Shown here piece after piece: positions 15,629-23,244 of a stretch of 34,539 nt of DNA (its first letter is position 1; every line of letters starts with the position of its first letter). The notes under the pieces are model-generated. The model searched no databases. It was not told the origin of the DNA and was given only the letters and a program-made list of their open reading frames with translations. The position numbers and the translations under genes are program-made. Origin of the DNA: Solemya velesiana gill symbiont (GTDB taxonomy: Bacteria > Pseudomonadota > Gammaproteobacteria > Chromatiales > Chromatiaceae); contig NZ_MPRJ01000041.1 of NCBI RefSeq assembly GCF_002020805.1, forward strand, positions 1-34,539. The letters are read 5' to 3'.

Positions 15629-16177
15629 TTAGAAATTGGGTTTTTCCGGGGCGTCCTGGTACATCTGGACGCTGTCCAGGATCTCCTGCTTCGCCTCATC
15701 GATACCGTACCAGCCGTCGACACGCACCCATTTCCCTTCGTCCAGATCCTTGTAGTGCTCGAAGAAGTGGGAGATGCGGTTGAGTACCTCGCCGGGCAGA
15801 TCGCGGAAGGCCTGGGTCGAACGGTAGGTTTTGCAAAGCTTGTCGATGGGAACGGCCAGCACCTTGGCGTCATCGCCGGACTCGTCGGTCATCTTCAGCA
15901 CGCCCACGGGGCGACAGGAGATCACGGAGCCAGAGATCAGCGGGTAGGGGGTGAGCACCAGCACGTCCACGGGATCGCCATCCTTCGACAGGGTATGAGG
16001 CACATAGCCATAGTTGCAGGGGTAGTGCATTGCAGTTGACATGAAGCGGTCCACGAACATGGCGCCGGTGTCCTTGTCCAGCTCGTATTTCACCGGATCG
16101 GAGTTGGCAGGAATCTCGATGATTACGTTGATCTCGTTGGGAATGTTCTTGCCTGAACTGACTCTGTCTAGATTCAT
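15629..16177 (-). CDS. ppa: Inorganic pyrophosphatase, family I (soluble)
   Basis: This 182-residue protein has the standard length of bacterial family I pyrophosphatases. It carries the signature [10 protein letters not shown] (66-75) with the metal-binding aspartates, plus [13 protein letters not shown] and NYGYVPHTL. It hydrolyses pyrophosphate to phosphate in the cytoplasm and drives biosynthesis forward. Its neighbour upstream on the same strand is a PPi-dependent phosphofructokinase, which uses or makes the same metabolite. A terminator separates the two genes, and a structured leader with two hairpins and a U run lies immediately upstream of ppa, so separate control is likely. The ribosome site is weak (AAGAG). 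Confidence 0.96.
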   Translation of the reverse strand: MNLDRVSSGKNIPNEINVIIEIPANSDPVKYELDKDTGAMFVDRFMSTAMHYPCNYGYVPHTLSKDGDPVDVLVLTPYPLISGSVISCRPVGVLKMTDESGDDAKVLAVPIDKLCKTYRSTQAFRDLPGEVLNRISHFFEHYKDLDEGKWVRVDGWYGIDEAKQEILDSVQMYQDAPEKPNF

Positions 16178-16200
16178 CTCTTTTTCGCCTTATAAAACGG

Positions 16201-16244
16201 AAAAAGGCCGGTGGTTTACCGACCTCCCAAGTGTAACTTGGAGG
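16201..16244 (-). promoter_or_regulatory. Structured leader of ppa: two adjacent hairpins and a U run
   Basis: On the minus strand, hairpin one pairs CCTCCAAGT with ACTTGGGAGG (16223-16244, one bulge). Hairpin two pairs GGTCGGT with ACCGGCC (16206-16224, one G-U pair) and is followed by UUUUU. The two stems share two bases, so they partly compete. The second has the form of an intrinsic terminator only 24 bases before the ppa ATG. It could be an attenuator or a backup terminator for pfk. I could not match it to a known riboswitch. Confidence 0.5.
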
Positions 16245-16297
16245 CTAAGATACCGGCAGATGTCCCGGGTGTCCATAACTTGTGCTTATCGGTACCC

Positions 16298-16323
16298 AAA
16301 AAAGGGGCGCAAGGCCCCCTTTT
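16298..16323 (-). terminator. Rho-independent terminator after the PPi-PFK gene
   Basis: Read on the minus strand, AAAAGGGG and GCCCCTTTTTT form a G+C stem closed by a short loop, with a run of six T residues. It begins about 19 bases past the pfk stop. Confidence 0.85.
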
Positions 16324-16341
16324 CGGTACTTCGGCTTGTAA

Positions 16342-17598
16342 TCAGAGCTCGAATTTATCCAGCTTCTTGGGTACGCCCTGAAGCTTCAGAGTAACGTACT
16401 TGGGCATGCCGTTGTCGTCGTACTCGGGGTAAGCCTCACCCTTGATCAGGGGGTAGAGGTACTCCTTGCACTTGTCGGTGATGCCGTAGCCGTCGTCGGA
16501 GATGAAGTCCATGGGCATCATCTTCTCCACGTTGGCCACCTCGCTCAGGGGCGCCTCTCCGATGCTCCACTTATAGGGATTGGAGGACTCGCGCACCACG
16601 GTGGGCATGATGGAGTTCTTGCCTTCCAGTGCCTTCTCCACGGCAGCCTGGCCCAGGGCATAGGCCTGCTCAACGTCGGACTCGGAAGAGAGGTGACGTG
16701 CGGCACGCTGCAGGTAGTCGGCAACCGCCCAGTGGAACTTGTAGCCCAGGGCGTCCTTGATCATGTTGGCCACGACGGGAGCCGCACCGCCCAACTGGGC
16801 ATGGCCGAAGGAGTCGCGGGTGCCCTGCTCGGCCAGGAATGTGCCGTCAGGCCAGTGGCAGCCCTCTGAAACCACGATGGTGCAGTAACCGTGCTCCTTG
16901 ACCTTGGTGTCAACGGCTGCCAGGAATTTCTCCTGGTCGAATTCGACCTCGGGGAACAGGGTGAGCACGGGAATGCCGTAGTCCTCGATCAGGGCGCCGG
17001 CAGCGGCGATCCAGCCGGCGTGGCGACCCATCACCTCGATAACGAAGATCTTGGTGGAGGTAGCGGCCATGGAGCGTACGTCGAAGGAGGCCTCCAGGGT
17101 GGAGACGGCGATGTACTTGGCTACGGAGCCGAAACCGGGGCAGTTATCGGTGATCGGCAGGTCGTTGTCCACGGTCTTGGGTACGTGGATGGCCTGGACG
17201 GGAAAGCCCATCTTCTCGGAGAGCTGGGAGACCTTGTAGCAGGTGTCTGCTGAGTCGCCACCGCCGTTGTAGAAGAAGTAGCCGATGTCGTGGGCCTTGA
17301 AGACCTCGATCAGGCGCTCATACTCGCGCCTGTTGTCCTCCAGGCTCTTCAGCTTGAAACGGCAGGAACCGAAGCCGCCGGAGGGGGTGCTCTTGAGTGC
17401 TGCAATGTCGGCATCGGATTCGGCCGAGGTATCGATCAGGTCTTCGGTCAGGGCGCCGATAATGCCATTGCGACCAGCGTAAACGGTGCCGATTTCATCG
17501 CCGTGCTTACGGGCGGTCTCGATGACGCCGCAGGCAGATGCATTGATAACGGCGGTTACGCCGCCGGACTGTGCGTAGAAAGCATTCTTCTTGCTCAT
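16342..17598 (-). CDS. pfp: Pyrophosphate-dependent 6-phosphofructokinase
   Basis: This is a 418-residue phosphofructokinase. The key site reads NGGGDSA (111-117): Asp115 replaces the glycine found in ATP enzymes. PKTVDND (140-146) carries the lysine typical of PPi users, so PPi rather than ATP is the expected phosphoryl donor. MGRHAGW and a later ESNPYKW segment fit the long PPi-PFK subgroup. The enzyme interconverts fructose 6-phosphate and fructose 1,6-bisphosphate reversibly; homologues from methanotrophs and sulfur-oxidising autotrophs also accept sedoheptulose phosphates. AGGAAGG precedes ATG 17598. The gene lies upstream of ppa on the same strand but has its own terminator. Confidence 0.93.
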   Translation of the reverse strand: MSKKNAFYAQSGGVTAVINASACGVIETARKHGDEIGTVYAGRNGIIGALTEDLIDTSAESDADIAALKSTPSGGFGSCRFKLKSLEDNRREYERLIEVFKAHDIGYFFYNGGGDSADTCYKVSQLSEKMGFPVQAIHVPKTVDNDLPITDNCPGFGSVAKYIAVSTLEASFDVRSMAATSTKIFVIEVMGRHAGWIAAAGALIEDYGIPVLTLFPEVEFDQEKFLAAVDTKVKEHGYCTIVVSEGCHWPDGTFLAEQGTRDSFGHAQLGGAAPVVANMIKDALGYKFHWAVADYLQRAARHLSSESDVEQAYALGQAAVEKALEGKNSIMPTVVRESSNPYKWSIGEAPLSEVANVEKMMPMDFISDDGYGITDKCKEYLYPLIKGEAYPEYDDNGMPKYVTLKLQGVPKKLDKFEL

Positions 17599-17744
17599 AA
17601 CTACTTTCCTTCCTCTCTCTTTGTTATTCCTGAATATGTCGTTAAGTATGTGAAAAGCCTGTCGGTGACATCGTGCTTAGAGGTCACCCCGCTCCCTGGC
17701 CTCGCATTCGGCCATGCTCTGGAGCAGCGTTACAACGCACTCGG

Positions 17745-17960
17745 TTATATCGGTATATTCGTTTGCACCGGTTCCAAGCTGCCGTTACTGGGGTTGTGGA
17801 ACGGGTAGCGGTTGTTCGGGTTCCCGGCATCTGCAATCTGCAGTTCCATATCTTTGTCGTGGCGCTCCCTGAGGGTGGTGCTGGTTTCCCAGGTTTCACT
17901 CTCTTTGGTATCCGGAATTTGGTACCTATTTGTTTCAGTAATCCGGTCAAAGGCGCTCAA
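17745..17960 (-). CDS. Possible small hydrophilic protein (unrecognised)
   Basis: A 71-codon frame from TTG 17960, with AGG six bases upstream, occupies part of the 640-base gap upstream of pfk. It encodes a polar, cysteine-free, proline- and asparagine-rich peptide containing NPNNRYPFHNPSNG. Third codon positions in the second half are rich in G+C, like real genes here. I do not recognise it, the start is non-canonical, and it may be a chance frame. Apart from the promoter and inverted repeat described on the other side, I see nothing else in 17599-18238. Confidence 0.3.
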   Translation of the reverse strand: MSAFDRITETNRYQIPDTKESETWETSTTLRERHDKDMELQIADAGNPNNRYPFHNPSNGSLEPVQTNIPI

Positions 17961-18061
17961 GGATAGCCTAATTCAGTGAAGCTTTCATGGCAGGAGGGTG
18001 TATTCACTCCTACAGAGGTCATAATCGGGCAGGTTCGGTACTGCTGATTTTACCTAGGGCA

Positions 18062-18091
18062 TTGACTTTACAGGAAATCTGAGATTACTGT
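18062..18091 (+). promoter_or_regulatory. Possible sigma-70 promoter upstream of the adenylate-kinase-like gene
   Basis: TTGACT (18062-18067) and TACTGT (18086-18091) are separated by 18 bases. A long untranslated leader of about 140 bases would follow. The -10 box is a weak match. Confidence 0.35.
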
Positions 18092-18142
18092 ATCGCTCAG
18101 ACAGCGACCAATGCATTTGTTGGATGACGCTATGCATATTCC

Positions 18143-18169
18143 TAATTCATAATAAAAAACAATGAATTA
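18143..18169. repeat. A+T-rich inverted repeat upstream of the adenylate-kinase-like gene
   Basis: TAATTCAT and ATGAATTA are perfect eight-base arms around an 11-base A-rich spacer, about 70 bases before the ATG. There is no T run, so it is not a terminator. It may be a protein-binding site. Confidence 0.4.
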
Positions 18170-18238
18170 AGTGCTAGAAGTGGCGGCGGAAACTCGCATT
18201 AATAATAACGATCATTTGAGGGATGGGTAGGATCGACC

Positions 18239-19301
18239 ATGAGATTGGTGCTATTGGGAGCCCCAGGCTCCGGAAAAGGGACCCAGGCAAGTAAACTTTC
18301 TGCACATTACGGAATTCCCAGGATTTCTACAGGCGATATGCTCAAGTGGCGGCTGGCTCAGGCGGACGTCTCGAAGGGTTTTCTGCTGGTGGGTTTCCCC
18401 CGGGGGGCTGCACAGGCGGTTGCCCTGGATGAAGTACTGGAGGAGCTCTCCCTGCCCCTGGACCTGGTGATGGTGTTGGATGGCGATCCGGATCACTTCA
18501 TGGAGCGTCTCGAGGGACGTCGCGTCTGCCAGTCCTGCGGTCGTACCTACAATATCTTTTCTGTGCCCCCTAGGGTGGAGGGCGCCTGTGACGATTGTGG
18601 CGGCAGAGTACGCCGGCGCTCAGATGACAATGAAGAGACCATTGCCAACCGTATGCGGGCCTATGAGAGCCAGTTTCAGTCTCTTAGCCAATACTACAAG
18701 CTGCAGGGGAAGATACACCTGATCTCCGCCGAAGCCGATGATGATGTGGTCTTTCGTGAATTGTGCCAGGTGGTGGATGAAGCCCCAGAGGCTGCCCCCG
18801 CTCCTGTGAAAGAAGCGCCTGCAGAGCCTGTGACTGAAATACCAGTGACCGAGGAGAAACCGGCAGCTAAAGCGGCAGAGGCAAAGAAAAAAGAGGCTCC
18901 AAAGAAGGAGAAGGCGAAAAAGAAAGCAGCGCCGAAGAAGAAAGCGGTAGCCAAGAAGGCGGCCCCGAAGAAGAAAGCGGTAGCCAAGAAGGCGGCCCCG
19001 AAGAAGAAAGTGGTAGCCAAGAAGGCGGCTCCGAAGAAGAAAGTAGTGGCCAAGAAAGCGGCCCCGAAGAAAAAGGTGGTAGCCAAGAAAGCGGCCCCGA
19101 AGAAAAAGGTGGTAGCCAAGAAAGCGGCCCCGAAGAAAAAGGTGGTAGGCTCCGAAGAAAAAGGTAGTGGCCAAGAAAGCGGCTACGAAGAAGAAAGCGG
19201 TAGCCAAGAAAGCGGCTCCGAAGAAGAAAGTGGCAGCCAAGAAGAAGGTCGCACCGAAGAAAAAGGCGGCTACCAAGAAGAAGGCGTCGAAGAAGCGTTA
19301 G
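18239..19301 (+). pseudogene. Adenylate-kinase-like domain fused to a lysine-rich H1-like repeat tail; internal deletion and frameshift
   Basis: ATG 18239 follows GTAGGA by six bases. The N-terminus is adenylate kinase: P-loop GAPGSGKGTQ (7-16), STGDM (30-34), GFPR with Arg55, and a zinc-type LID with Cys97, Cys100, Cys117 and Cys120. The roughly 36 residues of the NMP-binding domain, normally between STGDML and the RLAQ..GF segment, are missing cleanly in frame. AMP binding should therefore be lost. After residue 180 an acidic/alanine linker leads into about ten 11-residue units of the type KKAAPKKKVVA, like histone H1 or AlgP tails. An 11-base loss after 19148 shifts the frame. The original frame would end ..KKASKKR at TAG 19299-19301; the present frame turns acidic and runs to 19447. 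A full adk presumably exists elsewhere. Confidence 0.75.
18920..19238 (+). repeat. 33-base tandem repeat encoding KKAAPKKKVVA units
   Basis: Units start at 18920, 18953, 18986, 19019, 19052, 19085 and 19118. A truncated unit follows (19149-19172, 11 bases lost at the junction), then two more units at 19173 and 19206. Units at 19052, 19085 and 19118 are nearly or fully identical, so slippage or assembly collapse is likely. It is a coding minisatellite, not a CRISPR array: there are no unique spacers. Confidence 0.95.
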
Positions 19302-19315
19302 TTTTACTTAAGAAT

Positions 19316-19345
19316 AAAAAAAGGGGCCGGAAGGCCCCTTTTTTT
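19316..19345. terminator. Bidirectional terminator between the adenylate-kinase-like gene and pmbA
   Basis: GGGGCC (19323-19328) and GGCCCC (19333-19338) enclose a GGAA loop. Seven A residues precede and seven T residues follow, so it works on both strands for these converging genes. Confidence 0.92.
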
Positions 19346-19361
19346 ATGGTCTGGCGTGTTG

Positions 19362-20705
19362 TCAGTCCCCGGCGATCGTCATGTTCTCGATCAGCCAGGA
19401 ACCTGTGCGGGTACTGCCGCGGCGCTCTTCGTCCATACCGACTGTGACCAACTGTTCAAACATCTGTTTGAGGTTGCTCGCAATGGTAATCTCCTCCACG
19501 GGGTACTGTATTTCGCCATTGGACACCCAGAAGCCCGAAGCACCCCGTGAGTAGTCGCCGGTCACCATGTTTATTCCGTGTCCCATCATCTCGGTGACCA
19601 GGAGACCCTCACCCATCTCCTGGCAGAGGCCGGCCAGGTCGAGACTCCCTGGCTCGATGGCCAGGTTACGTACCCCGCCCGCGTTGCCAGTGATCCGCAT
19701 ATCGAGTTTACGGGCTGAATAGCTGTCCAGGATGTAGGTCTGCAGAACGCCGTCACGAACGATATCCTTGGCCGTGGTGGCAACGCCCTCGCCGTCGAAG
19801 GGGGCACTGCCCAGGCCGCGGGCGAGCAGTGGGTTTTCGTGAATCCGTACGAAGTCAGGAAATATCTGCTCGCCCAAGTGGTCGAGCAGGAAAGATGCCT
19901 TGCGGTAGAGTGCGCCGCCACGGATCGCACTGATCAGGCTGCGCAGCAGGCCCACCGCGACCTCGGCCTGAAAGATGATCGGGGCTTCACGGGTGGAGAG
20001 TTTTCTGGCGCCCAGGCGGGCCAGGGTACGCTCGCCTGCCTTGGTCCCGACGGTCTCTGCGGACTCCATCTCATCGGCGATCCGGCTGGCGGTGTACCAG
20101 TAGTCCCGCTGCATGGTATCGCCCTCTTTGCCGATCACCGCACAGCTGATGCTGTGGCGGCTGCTGGGGTAGCCGCCGATAAAGCCGTGGCTGTTGCCGT
20201 ACACCTGGAGTCCGTTGTGGCTGTTTACACTGGCGCCGTCGGAGTTGGTGATGTGTTTGTCGAGTTGACGGGCGGCTGACTCGCAACGGATCCCCTGTTC
20301 GATCGCCTCTTCGGCGGTAATGTTCCAGGGATGATGCAGATCCAGGTCCGGGATTTCACTGGCCATCAGTTCTGCATCCGCGAGGCCGGTGCATTCATTC
20401 TCGTTGGTATAGCGTGCGATATTGCAGGCGGCCTTGACCGTATCCCGAATCGCGCCCGGGCTCAGGTCAGAGGTGCTGGCAGAGCCCTTACGCTTGCCAA
20501 AATAGACGCTGATGCCCAGGCCCTGGTCACGAGTGTGCTCGATGGTCTCTACATCACCCATCCGCACGTTGACGGAGAGGCCCGAGTCTTTGCTGATGCC
20601 GGCTTCGGCGGCGCTTGCCCCCTGCTTTTTCGCCTCCTTCAACAGGTCTTCGACTATCTGGGAGAGCTTTGCCTGGCGGCTTGTGATATCGCTGGTTTCT
20701 GTCAT
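19362..20705 (-). CDS. pmbA: TldD/PmbA family metalloprotease subunit PmbA (TldE)
   Basis: This is a 447-residue protein, the usual PmbA length, starting at ATG 20705 (MTETSDITSRQAKLSQIVED). The open frame to 20831 has no support. It shows PmbA-type segments: SVNVRMGDVETIEHTRDQGL, GYPSSRHSISCAVIGK, then VTGDYSRGASGFWVSNGE near the end. PmbA forms a heterodimer with TldD that degrades unfolded peptides and matures some modified peptides such as microcin B17. The metal site is in TldD. It lies 25 bases downstream of tldD and ends at a bidirectional terminator. Confidence 0.95.
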   Translation of the reverse strand: MTETSDITSRQAKLSQIVEDLLKEAKKQGASAAEAGISKDSGLSVNVRMGDVETIEHTRDQGLGISVYFGKRKGSASTSDLSPGAIRDTVKAACNIARYTNENECTGLADAELMASEIPDLDLHHPWNITAEEAIEQGIRCESAARQLDKHITNSDGASVNSHNGLQVYGNSHGFIGGYPSSRHSISCAVIGKEGDTMQRDYWYTASRIADEMESAETVGTKAGERTLARLGARKLSTREAPIIFQAEVAVGLLRSLISAIRGGALYRKASFLLDHLGEQIFPDFVRIHENPLLARGLGSAPFDGEGVATTAKDIVRDGVLQTYILDSYSARKLDMRITGNAGGVRNLAIEPGSLDLAGLCQEMGEGLLVTEMMGHGINMVTGDYSRGASGFWVSNGEIQYPVEEITIASNLKQMFEQLVTVGMDEERRGSTRTGSWLIENMTIAGD

Positions 20706-20730
20706 TGTGATCTTGGGGTGATTGTGGATA

Positions 20731-22173
20731 TCAGGCGCTGGTTCCGCCGACGGTGAGTTCGTCGACCTTGAGTGTCGGTTGGCCAACGCCCACGGGTACA
20801 CTCTGTCCCTCCTTGCCGCAGGTGCCGACACCGCTGTCGAGTTCCAGGTCGTTACCGATCATGCTGACTCGGGTGAGTACATCGGGACCATTGCCGATCA
20901 GGGTGGCGCCTTTCACCGGTATGGTGACCTTTCCATTCTCGATCAGGTAGGCTTCACTGGCAGAGAAAACGAACTTCCCCGAGGTGATGTCCACCTGCCC
21001 GCCGCCGAAGTTGACGGCATACAGGCCATTGTTTACCGAGGCGATTATCTCCTCTGGCTCGTGCTCTCCGGGGAGCATGTAGGTGTTTGTCATGCGTGGC
21101 ATGGGGAGGTGTGCATAGGATTCCCGTCGCCCGTTGCCGGTGGACGAAGTGCCCATCAGGTGCGCGTTGTGCTTGTCCTGCATATAGCCTTTGAGTATGC
21201 CGTTCTCGATGAGTACGGTTTGCTGTGTCGGGGTGCCTTCGTCGTCGATATTGAGTGAGCCGCGCCTGCCGGCAAGGGTCCCGTCGTCCACGACGGTGCA
21301 ACCTGCTGCAGCAACTCTTTCACCAATACGTCCGGTGAATGCGGATGTGCCTTTTCGGTTGAAGTCGCCTTCCAGGCCGTGTCCGACAGCTTCGTGTAGC
21401 AGTACCCCCGGCCAGCCGGACCCCAGTACAACGGGTATGGCGCCGGCAGGGGCCGGTTGGGCCTCAAGGTTGACCAGGGCCTGGCGTACGGCCTCGCGGG
21501 CATAGCCGAGGGCGCGCTCTTCATCCAGAAAGAACTGGAATGCCTGGCGGGCGCCACCACCGCTTGAGCCTTGCTCCCGCCGTCCGTTCTCTTCGACGAT
21601 GACATGGACGTTGCAACGCACCAGGGGGCGCACATCGGCGTTGAGTGTACCGTCGCTGGCGGCAACCAGTACGACATCGTGGGCCGCCACCAGGCTGACC
21701 GTGACCTGTTGTACCCGCGGGTCCTGTTTTCTTGCTTCCTCGTCGAGATGTCGAAGCAGGATCACCTTGTCCTCTTCGCTGAGCGTGGCCAGGGGATTGA
21801 TGGGTTCGTAGAGCCCCTGCTTGTTGGGCTGACGGGTAATCCGGATTTTTCCCTGTTGACCGCTTCGGGCAATGGCCCGGGCGGTTTTGGCCGCTTCCAG
21901 CAGTGCAGGCAGTTCGATCTCGTCGGAGTAGGCGAAGCCTGTCTTTTCACCGCTGATCGCTCTTACCCCCACGCCCTGTTCTACGTTGTATGAGCCTTCG
22001 CGGATTATGCCCTCTTCCAGCACCCATGATTCCAGCCGGCCAGCCTGAAAATAGACGTCTGCGGCATCGATTTGATTGGCCAGCAGTTGGTCCATTACCT
22101 GGTCGAGGTCGTGTTCCTTGAGTGAGGCAGGTTCGAGCAGGGTAGCGTGTGCTATATCGAGATGATTGGGCAT
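20731..22173 (-). CDS. tldD: Metalloprotease TldD
   Basis: This is a 480-residue protein from ATG 22173 ([15 protein letters not shown]). A TTG at 22233 would add 20 residues. The length matches E. coli TldD. The zinc motif HEAVGH (HExxxH, about residues 260-265 of this start) lies in [15 protein letters not shown] and is intact. [17 protein letters not shown] and [20 protein letters not shown] are family signatures. It acts with PmbA, encoded next, as a cytoplasmic peptidase. It follows nit and yhdP on the same strand, the common gammaproteobacterial order. Confidence 0.96.
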   Translation of the reverse strand: MPNHLDIAHATLLEPASLKEHDLDQVMDQLLANQIDAADVYFQAGRLESWVLEEGIIREGSYNVEQGVGVRAISGEKTGFAYSDEIELPALLEAAKTARAIARSGQQGKIRITRQPNKQGLYEPINPLATLSEEDKVILLRHLDEEARKQDPRVQQVTVSLVAAHDVVLVAASDGTLNADVRPLVRCNVHVIVEENGRREQGSSGGGARQAFQFFLDEERALGYAREAVRQALVNLEAQPAPAGAIPVVLGSGWPGVLLHEAVGHGLEGDFNRKGTSAFTGRIGERVAAAGCTVVDDGTLAGRRGSLNIDDEGTPTQQTVLIENGILKGYMQDKHNAHLMGTSSTGNGRRESYAHLPMPRMTNTYMLPGEHEPEEIIASVNNGLYAVNFGGGQVDITSGKFVFSASEAYLIENGKVTIPVKGATLIGNGPDVLTRVSMIGNDLELDSGVGTCGKEGQSVPVGVGQPTLKVDELTVGGTSA

Positions 22174-22293
22174 TACAAAAAATTCATTTGGAAACGAAGA
22201 TGTATAAATGGGCTCAACCGAAGGGTATTTCAACCGCCCATCTTGCTGGGTTGATTTCCGATGGGTGGTTAGGCTTCCTGTTGGGCGCTGTGG

Positions 22294-23124
22294 TCAGTCG
22301 CAATTGAGTCTTCTATGGTCGAGGGTCGGAAAGTTACGCCGGGTGCTTTGCAGGTAGCTGAGATCCACGGCGCAGCTCACAGAACCGGAACCGCGGGGTA
22401 CCTGGGCAAGGACCGTGCCCCAGGGGTCTACGATCATGCTGTGGCCGTGAGTCTCCCTGCCATTGATGTGGAAGCCGCCCTGGGCTGCCGCGATAACATA
22501 GCTGAGGTTTTCAATGGCACGGGCCCGGATCAGGGTCTCCCAGTGCGCTTTGCCGGTAATGGCTGTGAAAGAGGCCGGCATGCAGATGATCTCCATGCCC
22601 TTGGCCAGCAGACTCCGGAACAGTTCCGGGAAGCGCAGGTCGTAGCAGATGGCTATGCCAAGTTTTCCGAAAGGACTGTCGATGACAACGGGGTCGTGAC
22701 CAGGCTCGATGGTTTCGGATTCCACGTACTGCTCATTGGCTTCGACCAAGTTGACATCAAATAGATGGATCTTGTCGTAGCGTGCCACCCGTTCGCCCTG
22801 GTCATTGAATACCAGGCAGGCTGCTCTCACCTTGCTGTTGTCGTGCGCCTCGAGAGGGATGGAGCCGCCAACGAGCCAGATGCCGTGACGCTTTGCCAGT
22901 TGGCTCAGGAAATCCTGCAGTGGCCCATCATCGTCTGATTCTCTCAGGGCACAGAGGTCACGCTCCTGTTTGTCCATGAAGGCGAAATTTTCAGGCAGGA
23001 CTACCAGGCCGGCGCCGTTGTCAACGGCCTCTGATACAAGGCGCTCGGCTTCAAGAAGGTTGGCGCTTACATTGGGGCCTGTGGCCATCTGGATGGCGGC
23101 TACTTTTTTCTTGGTATCAGTCAT
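22294..23124 (-). CDS. Carbon-nitrogen hydrolase, Nit family (deaminated glutathione amidase-like)
   Basis: This is a 276-residue nitrilase-superfamily protein from ATG 23124 (MTDTKKKVAAIQMATG). The catalytic triad is complete: Glu45 in VVLPENFAF, Lys118 in RYDKIHLFD and Cys160 in GIAICYDLRFPELFR. It groups with Nit1/YbeM proteins, which hydrolyse deaminated glutathione as metabolite repair; this specificity is family knowledge, not proven here. The gene sits between yhdP and tldD, a placement seen in several gammaproteobacteria. An AGGAAA lies 13 bases before the ATG, rather far. Confidence 0.9.
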   Translation of the reverse strand: MTDTKKKVAAIQMATGPNVSANLLEAERLVSEAVDNGAGLVVLPENFAFMDKQERDLCALRESDDDGPLQDFLSQLAKRHGIWLVGGSIPLEAHDNSKVRAACLVFNDQGERVARYDKIHLFDVNLVEANEQYVESETIEPGHDPVVIDSPFGKLGIAICYDLRFPELFRSLLAKGMEIICMPASFTAITGKAHWETLIRARAIENLSYVIAAAQGGFHINGRETHGHSMIVDPWGTVLAQVPRGSGSVSCAVDLSYLQSTRRNFPTLDHRRLNCD

Positions 23125-23244
23125 CTGTCGAAGCGGTTTCCTGTAGGAATTCGGTACTAACGGGTGTTGACCGCAGGATAGCATTACCCATCATTGTCAA
23201 CAAATCAGGAATGGTTGGTGAGAAGGTATCGGGGCCCTGTATGG

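Noticed and set aside
16178-16297. Fluoride riboswitch upstream of ppa
   Set aside because: The family can control pyrophosphatase genes, but I could not find its conserved GGNGAUGG core or pseudoknot partner here. Only generic hairpins remain.
18920-19238. Regular repeats that could suggest a CRISPR array
   Set aside because: The 33-base units abut with no spacers and encode a continuous KKAAPKKK peptide, so it is a coding tandem repeat.
18620-19276. Phenylalanine/leucine-rich frames on the strand opposite the repeat tail
   Set aside because: They are reverse complements of lysine and alanine codons and only mimic membrane proteins.
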